Source of the DNA: Mycobacterium sp. URHD0025
GTDB lineage: Bacteria; Actinomycetota; Actinomycetes; Mycobacteriales; Mycobacteriaceae
DNA: 64,000 nt
NCBI RefSeq assembly: GCF_000426065.1
Contig: NZ_AUEQ01000001.1
Coordinates: 558,001-622,000 of the forward strand
Reading direction: 5' to 3'
Positions 15,986 through 24,105 of the stretch are shown piece by piece; position 1 is the first letter of the stretch, and each line of letters opens with the position of its first letter. The notes beneath the pieces are model-generated. The model was not told the DNA's origin. It saw only the letters and a program-made list of their open reading frames with translations, and did no database searches. The position numbers and the translations under genes were made by a program.

Positions 15986-17151
15986 TTCACCGGCATGAAC
16001 GGCACGACCGTCGGGAGCTGCGCACCCTCGGGCAGGACCAGTTCACCGTCGGTGTTGATGAAGCCGGACCGTTTGGTCGGGATCGGCAGAACGGGGTCCG
16101 GGCAGGGAACGTCGGTGCCGGCACCGCAGATGCCGCCGGTGAGATACGACCTCTTCATGTGATCTTCGGGCCAGGGGTCCGAGTGCATGCCGATCCACTG
16201 TGCGGGAAGGTTGTAGAAGAAGAAGAAGCACGCGCTGACGCCGGCGAAGATGGCCAGGAATCGCACCGACTGCTGCTTGGCGAATCCGCCTCGGACACGG
16301 TCGATTCCACGTTCGACGATGGTGCGGCCGCGGTCGTCGGTGAAGAAACGCAGGCAGCACAGGGCCGCCTGGACACCGCCCCACATCAGGCCCTCGTAAA
16401 CCGGCCACTGGTGGTACGTGCCGGCGAATACCGACACCGATCGGATGGAACCGGGATACGTGTAGAAGCCGATCGGTAGCATGACCAGGGCTTCCATCAC
16501 GAAATCGAAGACGAATGCCATCGCGTAGGTGACGAGGATCAGCCGCAGATTGCTGATGTTCGGCCAGCGGTTCTTGATCTTGCGCATCAGCCAACACCCG
16601 GCGATGGTGATCAGCAGGACGCCGTAGGCATAGCCGGGCACGTTGGTCAGCAGCGGTTCGGCCACCTGACGGCCGGGCTCCTCGGGCGAGACCCAGCCGG
16701 GGATGTTCGAGGACCAGGAGCCCCGGTTGAACAGCCAGGTGTTGTAGGTACACCAGGTGTTGAAGTAGTTCAGCAGCGGATCCTGGAAGAACATCAGGCC
16801 CATCGACGCAAACAGCATGCCGTCCAGGGTGATTCGCCGTTCGCGGCGCCAGGGCCGGATGAAGAACCACCAGATGGCGAACGGCAGGCCCACCCACAGC
16901 ACAACGGCGTTCGCGATCAGCGGGATCTTCATGTACAGCGGCGGCTCGTGAATGCCGCCCGGCACCCGCTCGAAGTAGGGGCCGGTGATCCAGCTGATCC
17001 ACACGTACACCTGCAGGGCCAACAGGGCCCCGCCGATGACGGCCCAGATCTGGATCGGTTTGACCGTCGGCTGCACCTCGGCGCCGATCGATGCCGCCCC
17101 GCCGAGCGGCTCGGATACCGCGGACTTGGTCTTGTCGGACAGGTCGCTCAC
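15982..17151 (-). CDS. AveC-like multi-pass membrane protein (spirocyclase family)
   Basis: A 389-residue integral membrane protein with about seven hydrophobic segments (for example IWAVIGGALLALQVYVWI near 35, IANAVVLWVGLPFAIWWFF near 80, LRFLAIFAGVSACFFFFY near 300). The WRRERRITLDGMLF, FQDPLLNYFNTW and EALVMLPIGFYTYPG motifs mark the AveC-like family, named after the avermectin spiroketal-forming protein. The GTG start has an AAGGAGG site 7 bases upstream. It heads an operon with NorQ and NorD partners and diverges from a TetR gene. Actual activity in mycobacteria is unknown; conserved His and Asp residues (YHQWP, HSDPWPEDH) could bind metal. Confidence 0.8.
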   Translation of the reverse strand: MSDLSDKTKSAVSEPLGGAASIGAEVQPTVKPIQIWAVIGGALLALQVYVWISWITGPYFERVPGGIHEPPLYMKIPLIANAVVLWVGLPFAIWWFFIRPWRRERRITLDGMLFASMGLMFFQDPLLNYFNTWCTYNTWLFNRGSWSSNIPGWVSPEEPGRQVAEPLLTNVPGYAYGVLLITIAGCWLMRKIKNRWPNISNLRLILVTYAMAFVFDFVMEALVMLPIGFYTYPGSIRSVSVFAGTYHQWPVYEGLMWGGVQAALCCLRFFTDDRGRTIVERGIDRVRGGFAKQQSVRFLAIFAGVSACFFFFYNLPAQWIGMHSDPWPEDHMKRSYLTGGICGAGTDVPCPDPVLPIPTKRSGFINTDGELVLPEGAQLPTVVPFMPVK

Positions 17152-17258
17152 GACACTGCCTCCTTCTTGGTTGCCGTATCAGCGCACGCGTACCGAACCG
17201 TGAAGTCGAATCGCGAAAGACCCCTTGTAGCAGGGATTGTCATGCGCCCCGCCCGAAT

Positions 17259-17272
17259 ATACCGCCCGGTAT
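17259..17272. promoter_or_regulatory. TetR-type operator between AveC-like and TetR genes
   Basis: ATACCG (17259-17264) and CGGTAT (17267-17272) are exact reverse complements with a 2-base spacer. The dyad lies in the 166-base divergent region, 46 bases before the TetR ATG and 108 bases before the AveC-like start. It probably autoregulates TetR and represses the AveC-NorQD operon. Confidence 0.6.
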
Positions 17273-17317
17273 GTCAAATACCAAGAAGTTTTTCAGGTCT
17301 GTGGCAGAATCTCGTCC

Positions 17318-17920
17318 ATGGTCGAGCGGTGGACACGGGAGCGGCGCCTGGAGCGCACCCGCTCGCTACTCTTGGACGCCGCCGAGGCGGTGTTCGCCGA
17401 AAAAGGTTTCACCGCAGCATCTCTCGACGACATCGCCCATGTCGCCGGGTACACCAAAGGTGCGATCTACAACCACTTCGCCACGAAGGAAGACCTCTTC
17501 CTGGCAGTCAGCGACAGGTATTGGCACCGGTATTTCGACAATTTCGCCGAGGTGATGTCGTCGGCGAAGCAGGTCGGGGCGGCCGAACTCGATGAGATCG
17601 CCAAACGTTGGCGGGAGCTGAGCCGTGACCGCGGCGCCGAGCATGCCGCGCTGGGCCATGAATTCACGCTGTATCTGCGCCGCAATCCCGAAGTGCGGGA
17701 ACGGGTGGCCGCCAAGCGAGCCGAAGCCGTCGAGGCGCTGAGCAAGTTCATCGTCGCGGGCGTCGAGCATCTCGGCGGCAGCCTGCGGATCCCGGCAGCC
17801 ACTCTGGCCCAGGTCCTCATCGCCACCAGCGAGGGTGTCGTCCTGGGCAGCGAGCTCGATGATGTCGACCTCTACCGGCCGATTGTGGAAATGTACGTGT
17901 CAGCCATCAAGCTTCCCTGA
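17318..17920 (+). CDS. TetR family transcriptional regulator
   Basis: A 200-residue TetR protein. The helix-turn-helix is at about residues 10-55, with FTAASLDDIAHVAGYTKGAI and the YNHFATKEDLFLAV signature. The C-terminal effector domain is all helical and of typical size. ATG 17318 is chosen because longer in-frame starts would run through the palindromic operator. It diverges from the AveC-NorQ-NorD operon and converges with the amidohydrolase gene, 7 bases away. It most likely represses the AveC-like operon and itself. Confidence 0.88.
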   Translation: MVERWTRERRLERTRSLLLDAAEAVFAEKGFTAASLDDIAHVAGYTKGAIYNHFATKEDLFLAVSDRYWHRYFDNFAEVMSSAKQVGAAELDEIAKRWRELSRDRGAEHAALGHEFTLYLRRNPEVRERVAAKRAEAVEALSKFIVAGVEHLGGSLRIPAATLAQVLIATSEGVVLGSELDDVDLYRPIVEMYVSAIKLP

Positions 17921-17927
17921 CGCCGAC

Positions 17928-19088
17928 TCAGAAGACCCGGACCTGACCTTCCAGCACCGGGACGGTCTCGGGCAGCTTGTAGGTCTCAATCCCGTTGCGG
18001 AACATCACGTTTTCGCGAGCGTACTCAGGTAGATGCTTGACCAGCCAGCGCGGATCGTCGAACGTCCAGTGCGGATAATCGGACGAGAACAGCAGGATCT
18101 TGTCGCACTCCATCCACTCGAGGGCCCGGGACAGTTCGGTCTTGTCCTCGGGGTAGTCCAGCGGCTGGGTGGTGAACTTGATGTGGTCCTTGACGTACTC
18201 GCTCGGCTTGCGCTTGATGTCCATCCAGCTCTTGCGCTTCTCATAGACGGCATCCATCCGCCACATCAACGGCAGGATCCAGGTGAAGGCGTGCTCGACG
18301 AACACGATGCGCAGTGTCGGGAACCGGTCGAAGACCCCGTCGAAGATCAGGCTCATCACCTGGTTGGCCGCCAGCAACGAGTAAGTGACCATGAAATCGT
18401 GGTTGTAGCTGGGCAATCCGACCGGCGGCAGCGGCAACTCGTCGTACTCACCGCGGGACAGGTGACAGCTCACCGTGATGTCGTGCTTGGTGGCCGCGGC
18501 CCAGATCGGGTCGTACTTCGGATCACCCCACGCCGGCCGCGGCTCGGCCTTGATCAGTACCTGCGCCATATAGGGGTGGCCGGCCCACCGCTCGATTTCC
18601 TGAGCGCCCAACTCCGGCGCTTCGACGGCCAGGCAGATCGACCCCCGCCAGCGCTGGTGCCAGTTGTTGTGGGAGTCCAGCCAGTGGTTGGCCTGCCAGT
18701 CGTTCAACGCGCAGTTCATCGCGTGGTTGGCCTCAGGGATATGGGCCGAGTACGCCGCCGGTTCGAGGACCGCGATGTCGGCGCCGGCCTCCATGATCAG
18801 TTGCCGGAACGCGAGATCCGGGTCGCTACCGGCGAATTCGCCATCGGCGGGAAAGGAATCGGTGCGCATCGCGTAGGCGTGCGCGTAGTCGGGGGCGTCG
18901 TAGTAGATCAGGTCGCCGACATCGTGGGTCCCGAAGTACTTGCTGCGCCACGGCTCGGGGATGTACTGACCCAGCTCACCGCTGCGGGGCACCGGATGCA
19001 CATCGGAGTCGACACAGCGCACCGCGATGCGCTCGGCGGCGGGAACCCTCTGCGGTGTGGTCTGCGCAGACAATGTGTCAGTCATCAT
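17928..19088 (-). CDS. Amidohydrolase family 2 (ACMSD-like TIM barrel) protein
   Basis: A 386-residue metal-dependent hydrolase or decarboxylase. The N-terminal metal motif appears as VDSDVHP. Further barrel residues are seen in TVSCHLSRGEYDE, FVEHAFTWILP and a final LLFSSDYPHWTFDDP segment with the family Asp and His. Homologues act on ring-cleavage products or lactone-like intermediates of aromatic and sterol degradation. ATG 19088 (or the adjacent ATG 19085) follows a GAGAGGGA site. It lies 10 bases after the aldehyde dehydrogenase on the same strand, so the two form an operon. Confidence 0.85.
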   Translation of the reverse strand: MMTDTLSAQTTPQRVPAAERIAVRCVDSDVHPVPRSGELGQYIPEPWRSKYFGTHDVGDLIYYDAPDYAHAYAMRTDSFPADGEFAGSDPDLAFRQLIMEAGADIAVLEPAAYSAHIPEANHAMNCALNDWQANHWLDSHNNWHQRWRGSICLAVEAPELGAQEIERWAGHPYMAQVLIKAEPRPAWGDPKYDPIWAAATKHDITVSCHLSRGEYDELPLPPVGLPSYNHDFMVTYSLLAANQVMSLIFDGVFDRFPTLRIVFVEHAFTWILPLMWRMDAVYEKRKSWMDIKRKPSEYVKDHIKFTTQPLDYPEDKTELSRALEWMECDKILLFSSDYPHWTFDDPRWLVKHLPEYARENVMFRNGIETYKLPETVPVLEGQVRVF

Positions 19089-19098
19089 TCCCTCTCGA

Positions 19099-20559
19099 TC
19101 ACCGGCCGGCCGCGACGGCGATGGACTTGGTCTCGAGATATCCGTCGAGCCCTTCACGACCGAGTTCCCGGCCGTATCCGCTGTCCTTGACGCCGCCGAA
19201 CGGTGCGAACGGATCCATCGTGTACCCCTGGTTTACCCCGAAAGTGCCCGTTTGTACACGTTCGGCGATGCTGACGCCGCGGTCGGTGTCCGCCGTCCAC
19301 ACCGAACCGGCCAATCCGTAATCGGAGTCATTGGCGATCGCGACAGCGTCGCGCTCGTCGGAGTAGGGGATCACCGTGAGGACCGGCCCGAAGATCTCCT
19401 CGCGGGCGATGCGCATCGCGTTGTTCGCCCCGGCGAACAGGGTGGGGCGCACATACCAACCGGTGTCGACGCCGTCGGGAAGGTCGGTCCCGCCGCAGAC
19501 CAGCCGGGCCCCCTCGCGCTGCCCGAGGTCGATGTAGTCGCGTACCCGTTGTTGCTGCCGTCGCGAGACCAGCGGCCCCAGCTCCGTGGCGGGATCGGCG
19601 GGGTCACCCACGACGAGTGCAGTCATCCTGGCGGCCAGGGCGTCGACGAACTCCTGCTCACGCGCCGCGGGAACCAGAATGCGGGTCAGCGCATTACAGA
19701 TCTGGCCGCTGTTGGACAGGCTGGCCGACCGGACACCCGCCGCAACACTTTCGGGGTCGGCGTCGTCGAGCACGACGGCCGCCGACTTACCGCCGAGTTC
19801 GAGGCTCACCTTGGTGAGGTTGGCGGCCGCGGCCGCCGCGACGGCCCGGCCCGCGGCACTGGAACCGGTGAACGAGATCTTGTCGACGCCGGGATGGCCG
19901 ACCAGGTGGGCGCCCACCGCGGCATCACCCGGCACTACCGTGACGACACCGTCGGGCAGGCCGATCTCCTTGAGCATCTCCGCCAGAAACAGCGCGTCCA
20001 AAGGAGATTCGGGGGCGGGTTTGAGTACCACCGTGCAGCCGGCCAGCAACGCGGGCACCAGCTTGGTGATGATCAGGAACTGCGGCATGTTCCACGGCAC
20101 GACGGCTGCGACGACGCCCACAGGATTCCGCCTGATGCGGACGTCGGATCCGAAGAAACCTGCGCGGGACTCGTCCCACGGGTACGACTCGGCGAGGTCG
20201 CAGAACGCCGGCATCATCATGGCCGGCAGGCCGACCTGTGCGCGTTGGGCGAAACTGATCGGCGCGCCCATCTCGGCGGAGATCAGCCGCGCCATCTCAC
20301 CGCGTCTCTGTGCGTAGACGTCTGCCAGGCGCCGCACCGCGGCGATCCGCTCCGCCGGGTCGAGCCGTGGCCACGGCCCCTGGTCGAACGCCGCACGCGC
20401 GGCCGCCACCGCGGTGTCCACATCGGCCGGCCGGCCGGCCGGCACGCGGGCAATGGGCTGCTCGGTGTGCGGCGAGATCACCTCGATCGTGTCGCCGGGA
20501 TCGCCGTCCAGCGACCAGTCGGCCTCGACGCCGAGATACTCCCCAAGATGCTGATCCAT
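19099..20559 (-). CDS. NAD(P)-dependent aldehyde dehydrogenase
   Basis: A 486-residue ALDH. The glutamate motif LELGGKSAAV, the catalytic cysteine in NSGQICNALTR, the cofactor motif FTGSSAAGRAV and the EEIFGPVLTV motif are all present. ATG 20557-20559 has a GGAAGGATC site. It is the first gene of a minus-strand pair with the amidohydrolase and diverges from the first Rieske oxygenase gene across a 145-base region that holds an 18-base candidate operator. It probably oxidises an aldehyde made by the island's pathway; the substrate is unknown. Confidence 0.9.
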   Translation of the reverse strand: MDQHLGEYLGVEADWSLDGDPGDTIEVISPHTEQPIARVPAGRPADVDTAVAAARAAFDQGPWPRLDPAERIAAVRRLADVYAQRRGEMARLISAEMGAPISFAQRAQVGLPAMMMPAFCDLAESYPWDESRAGFFGSDVRIRRNPVGVVAAVVPWNMPQFLIITKLVPALLAGCTVVLKPAPESPLDALFLAEMLKEIGLPDGVVTVVPGDAAVGAHLVGHPGVDKISFTGSSAAGRAVAAAAAANLTKVSLELGGKSAAVVLDDADPESVAAGVRSASLSNSGQICNALTRILVPAAREQEFVDALAARMTALVVGDPADPATELGPLVSRRQQQRVRDYIDLGQREGARLVCGGTDLPDGVDTGWYVRPTLFAGANNAMRIAREEIFGPVLTVIPYSDERDAVAIANDSDYGLAGSVWTADTDRGVSIAERVQTGTFGVNQGYTMDPFAPFGGVKDSGYGRELGREGLDGYLETKSIAVAAGR

Positions 20560-20589
20560 TCGGATCCTTCCGCCTCAGTACCCCCAGAG

Positions 20590-20607
20590 TATCAACTACT
20601 TGTCATT
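20590..20607. promoter_or_regulatory. Shared KstR2-like operator, copy 1
   Basis: TATCAACTACTTGTCATT lies between the divergent aldehyde dehydrogenase and Rieske genes. It matches 17 of 18 bases of the sequence on the opposite strand at 25342-25359. The core resembles the KstR2 consensus AnCAAGnnCTTGnT, with one half weakened (CAAC). The same regulator should act at both promoters. Confidence 0.6.
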
Positions 20608-20704
20608 GGTGGAACTGCCGTCTACCGTCAAGCCTGAAGCCCTGGCCGGCGTCCGCAGCCCCATGTCGGCATCGTCGGTCGAATCACATCGCAGAGGAGC
20701 GGGC

Positions 20705-21970
20705 ATGGCTCGGTTTCCCAAGCCGGCTGAAGGCAGCTGGACTCAGCACTACCCCGACCTGGGTACCGGCCCGGTGTCATACGAAGACTCGATCAGCCCG
20801 GAGATCTACGAACTTGAACGTAAGGCGATCTTCAAACGCGCCTGGCTGAATGTCGGCCGGGTAGAACAGCTTCCGCGCAAGGGCAGCTACTTCACCAGAG
20901 AGATGAAGGCGGCCAACACCTCGATCATCGTAGTGCGCGGGAAGACCGGGGATATCAAGGCCTTCCACAATGTCTGCCGCCACCGCGGCAACAAGCTGGT
21001 GTGGGATGACATGCCGTTGGAGGAGACCAGCGGCGTCTGCCGGCAGTTCACCTGCAAGTACCACGCCTGGCGTTACGACCTGGACGGCGAGCTGACGTTC
21101 GTCCAGCAGGAAGGCGAGTTCTTCGACCTCGACAAGAGCCGCTATCCCCTGGTGGGCGTGCACTGCGAGGTGTGGGAGGGGTTCATCTTCGTCAACTTCG
21201 CCAAGACCCCCGAGCAATCGCTGCGCGACTTCCTCGGCCCCATGATCACCAATCTGGAGGGCTACCCGTTCGGCAAGTTGACCTCCAAGTTCACCTATCG
21301 CTCTGAGGTGAAGGCGAATTGGAAGCTGTACATGGACGCCTTCCAGGAGTTCTACCACGCACCCATCCTGCATGCGAACCAATCCCCCACCGCCTACTCG
21401 AAGGCGGCCGCGCAGGCCGGTTTCGAGGCACCGCACTACCGGATCGAAGGGCCGCACCGGCTGGTGAGCACGTCCGGCGTGCGCGCCTGGGAGATGGCCG
21501 ACGAGATGCGCAAGCCCATCGAAGACATCTGCCAGAGCGGCCTTTTCGGCCCGTGGGACAAACAGGACATCGGCGAGATGCCGGCCGGCCTCAACCCCGC
21601 CAAGTGCGATCCGTGGGGGTTGGACTCGTTCCAGTTGTTCCCCAATTTCGTGATCTTGTTCTGGGGTCAGGGCTGGTATCTCACCTACCACTACTGGCCG
21701 ACCTCGTTCAACACGCACACCTTCGAATGCACGTTGTATTTTCCGGAGCCCCGCACCCCGCGGGAGCGGGTGGCACAGGAGCTGGCTGCCGTGTCCTTCA
21801 AGGAATACGGCCTGCAGGACGCCAACACCCTGGAAGCCACTCAGACTTCGATCGAAACCCGGGTGGTCGACGAGTTCCTGCTGTGCGATCAGGAAATCCT
21901 GCTCCGGCACCTGCACAAGGAGACCGCGGCATGGATCGAGGACTACCAGCGCAAGACCGCAGGAGTGTGA
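20705..21970 (+). CDS. Rieske non-heme iron oxygenase, alpha subunit (canonical)
   Basis: A 421-residue ring-hydroxylating oxygenase that uses O2 and reductase-supplied electrons to hydroxylate its substrate. The Rieske cluster ligands are complete: C91, H93 and C117, H120. The mononuclear iron site shows D211, H218 and H223 in DAFQEFYHAPILH, with a later Asp in the LQDAN segment. ATG 20705 follows a GGAG site. The gene is followed after 4 bases by a small helper protein gene. A paralogue at 27260 has an altered Rieske site. The KshB-like reductase at 25372 is the likely electron donor. Confidence 0.92.
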   Translation: MARFPKPAEGSWTQHYPDLGTGPVSYEDSISPEIYELERKAIFKRAWLNVGRVEQLPRKGSYFTREMKAANTSIIVVRGKTGDIKAFHNVCRHRGNKLVWDDMPLEETSGVCRQFTCKYHAWRYDLDGELTFVQQEGEFFDLDKSRYPLVGVHCEVWEGFIFVNFAKTPEQSLRDFLGPMITNLEGYPFGKLTSKFTYRSEVKANWKLYMDAFQEFYHAPILHANQSPTAYSKAAAQAGFEAPHYRIEGPHRLVSTSGVRAWEMADEMRKPIEDICQSGLFGPWDKQDIGEMPAGLNPAKCDPWGLDSFQLFPNFVILFWGQGWYLTYHYWPTSFNTHTFECTLYFPEPRTPRERVAQELAAVSFKEYGLQDANTLEATQTSIETRVVDEFLLCDQEILLRHLHKETAAWIEDYQRKTAGV

Positions 21971-21974
21971 CCCG

Positions 21975-22301
21975 ATGAGCAGACTGCCGGCCGAATTCGC
22001 CGAGCTTGAACAGTTTTCGGACTGGTGCCTGTCCAGTGAGCCGCAGCGCTACGCCAAACGGCTGGCCAGCACCATGACCGAGATGCAGGCCTTCTACGAC
22101 GCGATCACGCCGCGGGCCGAGGAGGCGATGAGCTACTGCGACAAGTTCAGCCTCGACGACCTGCCAGAGGATGTGCTCAACCTGATGCACCTGCTGTATT
22201 CGATGATCACGGTGTCCTTCCCGGTGGAGTGCTGGAAGCAGCCACGCGTGCCGGACTCCGGTGCGACGTCCCTGGACTGCGTCGTCGAGCCCGTGCCGTG
22301 A
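21975..22301 (+). CDS. Rieske-associated small helper protein, unknown function
   Basis: A 108-residue acidic helical protein. The core (about residues 28-85) contains RLASTMTEMQAFYDA, YCDKFSLDDLPEDVLNLMH and a hydrophobic YSMITVSFPVE helix. The same pattern recurs in the protein at 28531-28866, also directly after a Rieske oxygenase. This tight pairing suggests a small subunit, assembly factor or substrate-handling partner. It does not look like a standard ring-hydroxylase beta subunit, ferredoxin or Rieske protein. Its stop overlaps the next gene's GTG (GTGA), so it belongs to one operon with the oxygenase and the amidohydrolase. Confidence 0.8.
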   Translation: MSRLPAEFAELEQFSDWCLSSEPQRYAKRLASTMTEMQAFYDAITPRAEEAMSYCDKFSLDDLPEDVLNLMHLLYSMITVSFPVECWKQPRVPDSGATSLDCVVEPVP

Positions 22302-23584
22302 ACTCCGCGGATTCCGGCGCCGGTACTCAGACGACGGTTCTGCGCGCGGCCCGCTGGGTGGACGTGGCCGCCGGGCAGGTCCGGTCCCCGGCGGTCATCG
22401 TCGTCGAGGGCAACCGCATCGCGTCGATCAATCCCGAAGGGCCGCTGCCGGATTCGGCCACCGTCGTCGACCTCGGCGACACCACCCTGCTGCCCGGGCT
22501 GATGGACATGGAACTCAACCTGCTGATCGGCGGACCGGGCAATCCCGGCGGACTGCCGACACCGATGCACGGTGTGCAGGACGACCCGGCGTACCGGACG
22601 CTGCGGGGCGCGGTCAACGCCCGCACCACCCTGGATGCCGGGTTCACCACAGTCCGCAACCTGGGCCTGATGGTCAAGACGGGCGGTTACCTGCTCGACG
22701 TCGCACTGCAGCGGGCGATCGATCAGGGCTGGCACCAAGGCCCCCGCATCTATCCGGCCGGCCACGCCGTCACACCCTACGGCGGGCACCTCGATCCCAC
22801 GGTGTTCCAGCGACTGGCACCGGGCGTCATGCCGCTGTCGGTCGCCGAGGGCATCGCGAACGGCGTGCCGGACGTCATCGCGTGCGTGCGCTATCAGATC
22901 CGCCACGGGGCAAAGCTGATCAAGGTCTCGGCCTCCGGCGGCGTGATGTCCCACAGCACCGCACCGGGCGCCCAGCAGTACTCCGATGCCGAATTCGAGG
23001 CCATCGCCGACGAGGCCCACCGCGCCGGAGTCAAAGTCGCCGCCCACGCTGTCGGGGACACCGCCATCCAGGCCTGTATCCGGGCCGGCATCGACTGCAT
23101 CGAACACGGATTCCTGGCCAGCGACGAGACGATCCAGATGATGGTCGACCATGGCACCTTCCTGGTGTCCACCACCTATCTGACCGACGCGATGGCCATC
23201 GACCGGATCGCACCGGAACTGCGCAAGAAGGCGCTCGAGGTGTTTCCGCGGGCGAAAGCCATGCTGCCCAAGGCCATTGCCGCCGGAGTTCGCATCGCCT
23301 GCGGCACCGACGCCCCGGCCGTCCCGCACGGCGAGAACGCCAAGGAGTTGTGTGCGCTCGTGGAGCGCGGCATGACGCCGATGCAGGCGATACAGGCCGC
23401 CACCGCGGTGGCCTCCGAGTTGGTCGATGCCGCCGACGAGCTCGGGCAGCTGGCACCGGGCTATCTGGCCGACGTCATCGCCGTCGCGGGCGATCCCAGC
23501 GTGGACATCGCGACGACACTCGACGTCCGGTTCGTGATGAAGGACGGCGCGATCTACAAAAACGCGGAGGCCACGGTGCGCTAG
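22298..23584 (+). CDS. Imidazolonepropionase-like amidohydrolase lacking HxH motif
   Basis: A 428-residue amidohydrolase of the cyclic imide/prolidase-like branch. The strand-1 LPGLMDM motif is intact, but the two metal histidines that should follow are Glu72 and Asn74. Other ligands remain: K209 (LIKVSASGG), H250 (AAHAVGD), H270 (IEHGF) and D338 (GTDAP). The site may therefore bind one metal or use a different mechanism. GTG 22298 overlaps the helper gene stop (GTGA), so it is translationally coupled. Homologues hydrolyse amides, lactams or lactones. It likely acts in the same pathway as the Rieske enzyme. Confidence 0.85.
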   Translation: MNSADSGAGTQTTVLRAARWVDVAAGQVRSPAVIVVEGNRIASINPEGPLPDSATVVDLGDTTLLPGLMDMELNLLIGGPGNPGGLPTPMHGVQDDPAYRTLRGAVNARTTLDAGFTTVRNLGLMVKTGGYLLDVALQRAIDQGWHQGPRIYPAGHAVTPYGGHLDPTVFQRLAPGVMPLSVAEGIANGVPDVIACVRYQIRHGAKLIKVSASGGVMSHSTAPGAQQYSDAEFEAIADEAHRAGVKVAAHAVGDTAIQACIRAGIDCIEHGFLASDETIQMMVDHGTFLVSTTYLTDAMAIDRIAPELRKKALEVFPRAKAMLPKAIAAGVRIACGTDAPAVPHGENAKELCALVERGMTPMQAIQAATAVASELVDAADELGQLAPGYLADVIAVAGDPSVDIATTLDVRFVMKDGAIYKNAEATVR

Positions 23585-23618
23585 CGTCGAGGTGACGGGC
23601 ACGGCAGGAGACGAGACG

Positions 23619-24071
23619 ATGGACCTCACCGAGAACACCTTGTGGTGGCTCAAGCAGGCGTTCTATTTCTCGCTCACCGAGGTGAACGAGTCGGTCAAGG
23701 AGCACGGCGTCACCACCGCCCAGATCGGTGTCCTACGCCAGTTGACCAATCAACCGGGCCTGTCGGGGGCCGAGTTGGCCCGGCGCCTGCTGATCACTCC
23801 TCAGGGAGTTCAGCTTGCGCTGACCGCCCTGGAGAAGCGCGGCCTGGTCGAACGCAAACAGGACCCGCAGCACGGGCGCATCTTGCAGGTGTTCCTGACC
23901 GATGAGGGCCGCGCCGTGGCCTCGGCGGTGGTGGCCGACGCTGTCGCCGCCCATGAGCGGGTGTTCGGTGTACTCAGCACTGACGAGCAGGAGCAACTGA
24001 AGGCACTCCTGCGCCGGGTGATCGAGCAGGGAACGGGCCACACCCCGCATTCCGATCACATCGACCCGTGA
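23619..24071 (+). CDS. MarR family transcriptional regulator
   Basis: A 150-residue MarR protein. The recognition region is SGAELARRLLITPQGVQLALT (about 45-65), and the wing is RKQDPQHGRILQVFLTDEG. ATG 23619 follows an AGGAG site; a GTG 27 bases upstream is weaker. It sits downstream of the Rieske-helper-amidohydrolase genes and may share their transcript. It is a candidate for the factor that binds the 18-base operator found at both island promoters, though that sequence also resembles a TetR-type KstR2 site. Confidence 0.87.
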   Translation: MDLTENTLWWLKQAFYFSLTEVNESVKEHGVTTAQIGVLRQLTNQPGLSGAELARRLLITPQGVQLALTALEKRGLVERKQDPQHGRILQVFLTDEGRAVASAVVADAVAAHERVFGVLSTDEQEQLKALLRRVIEQGTGHTPHSDHIDP

Positions 24072-24105
24072 GATCTCCGTCTCCCGATGAGGCGAGCAGC
24101 CAGGC

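Noticed and set aside
19027..20637. 536-codon plus-strand open frame opposite the second aldehyde dehydrogenase
   Set aside because: Antisense shadow; the minus strand carries all catalytic ALDH motifs.
22133..23653. 506-codon minus-strand open frame opposite the Rieske-linked amidohydrolase
   Set aside because: Antisense shadow without recognisable domains; the plus-strand gene is coupled to its neighbours by GTGA overlap.
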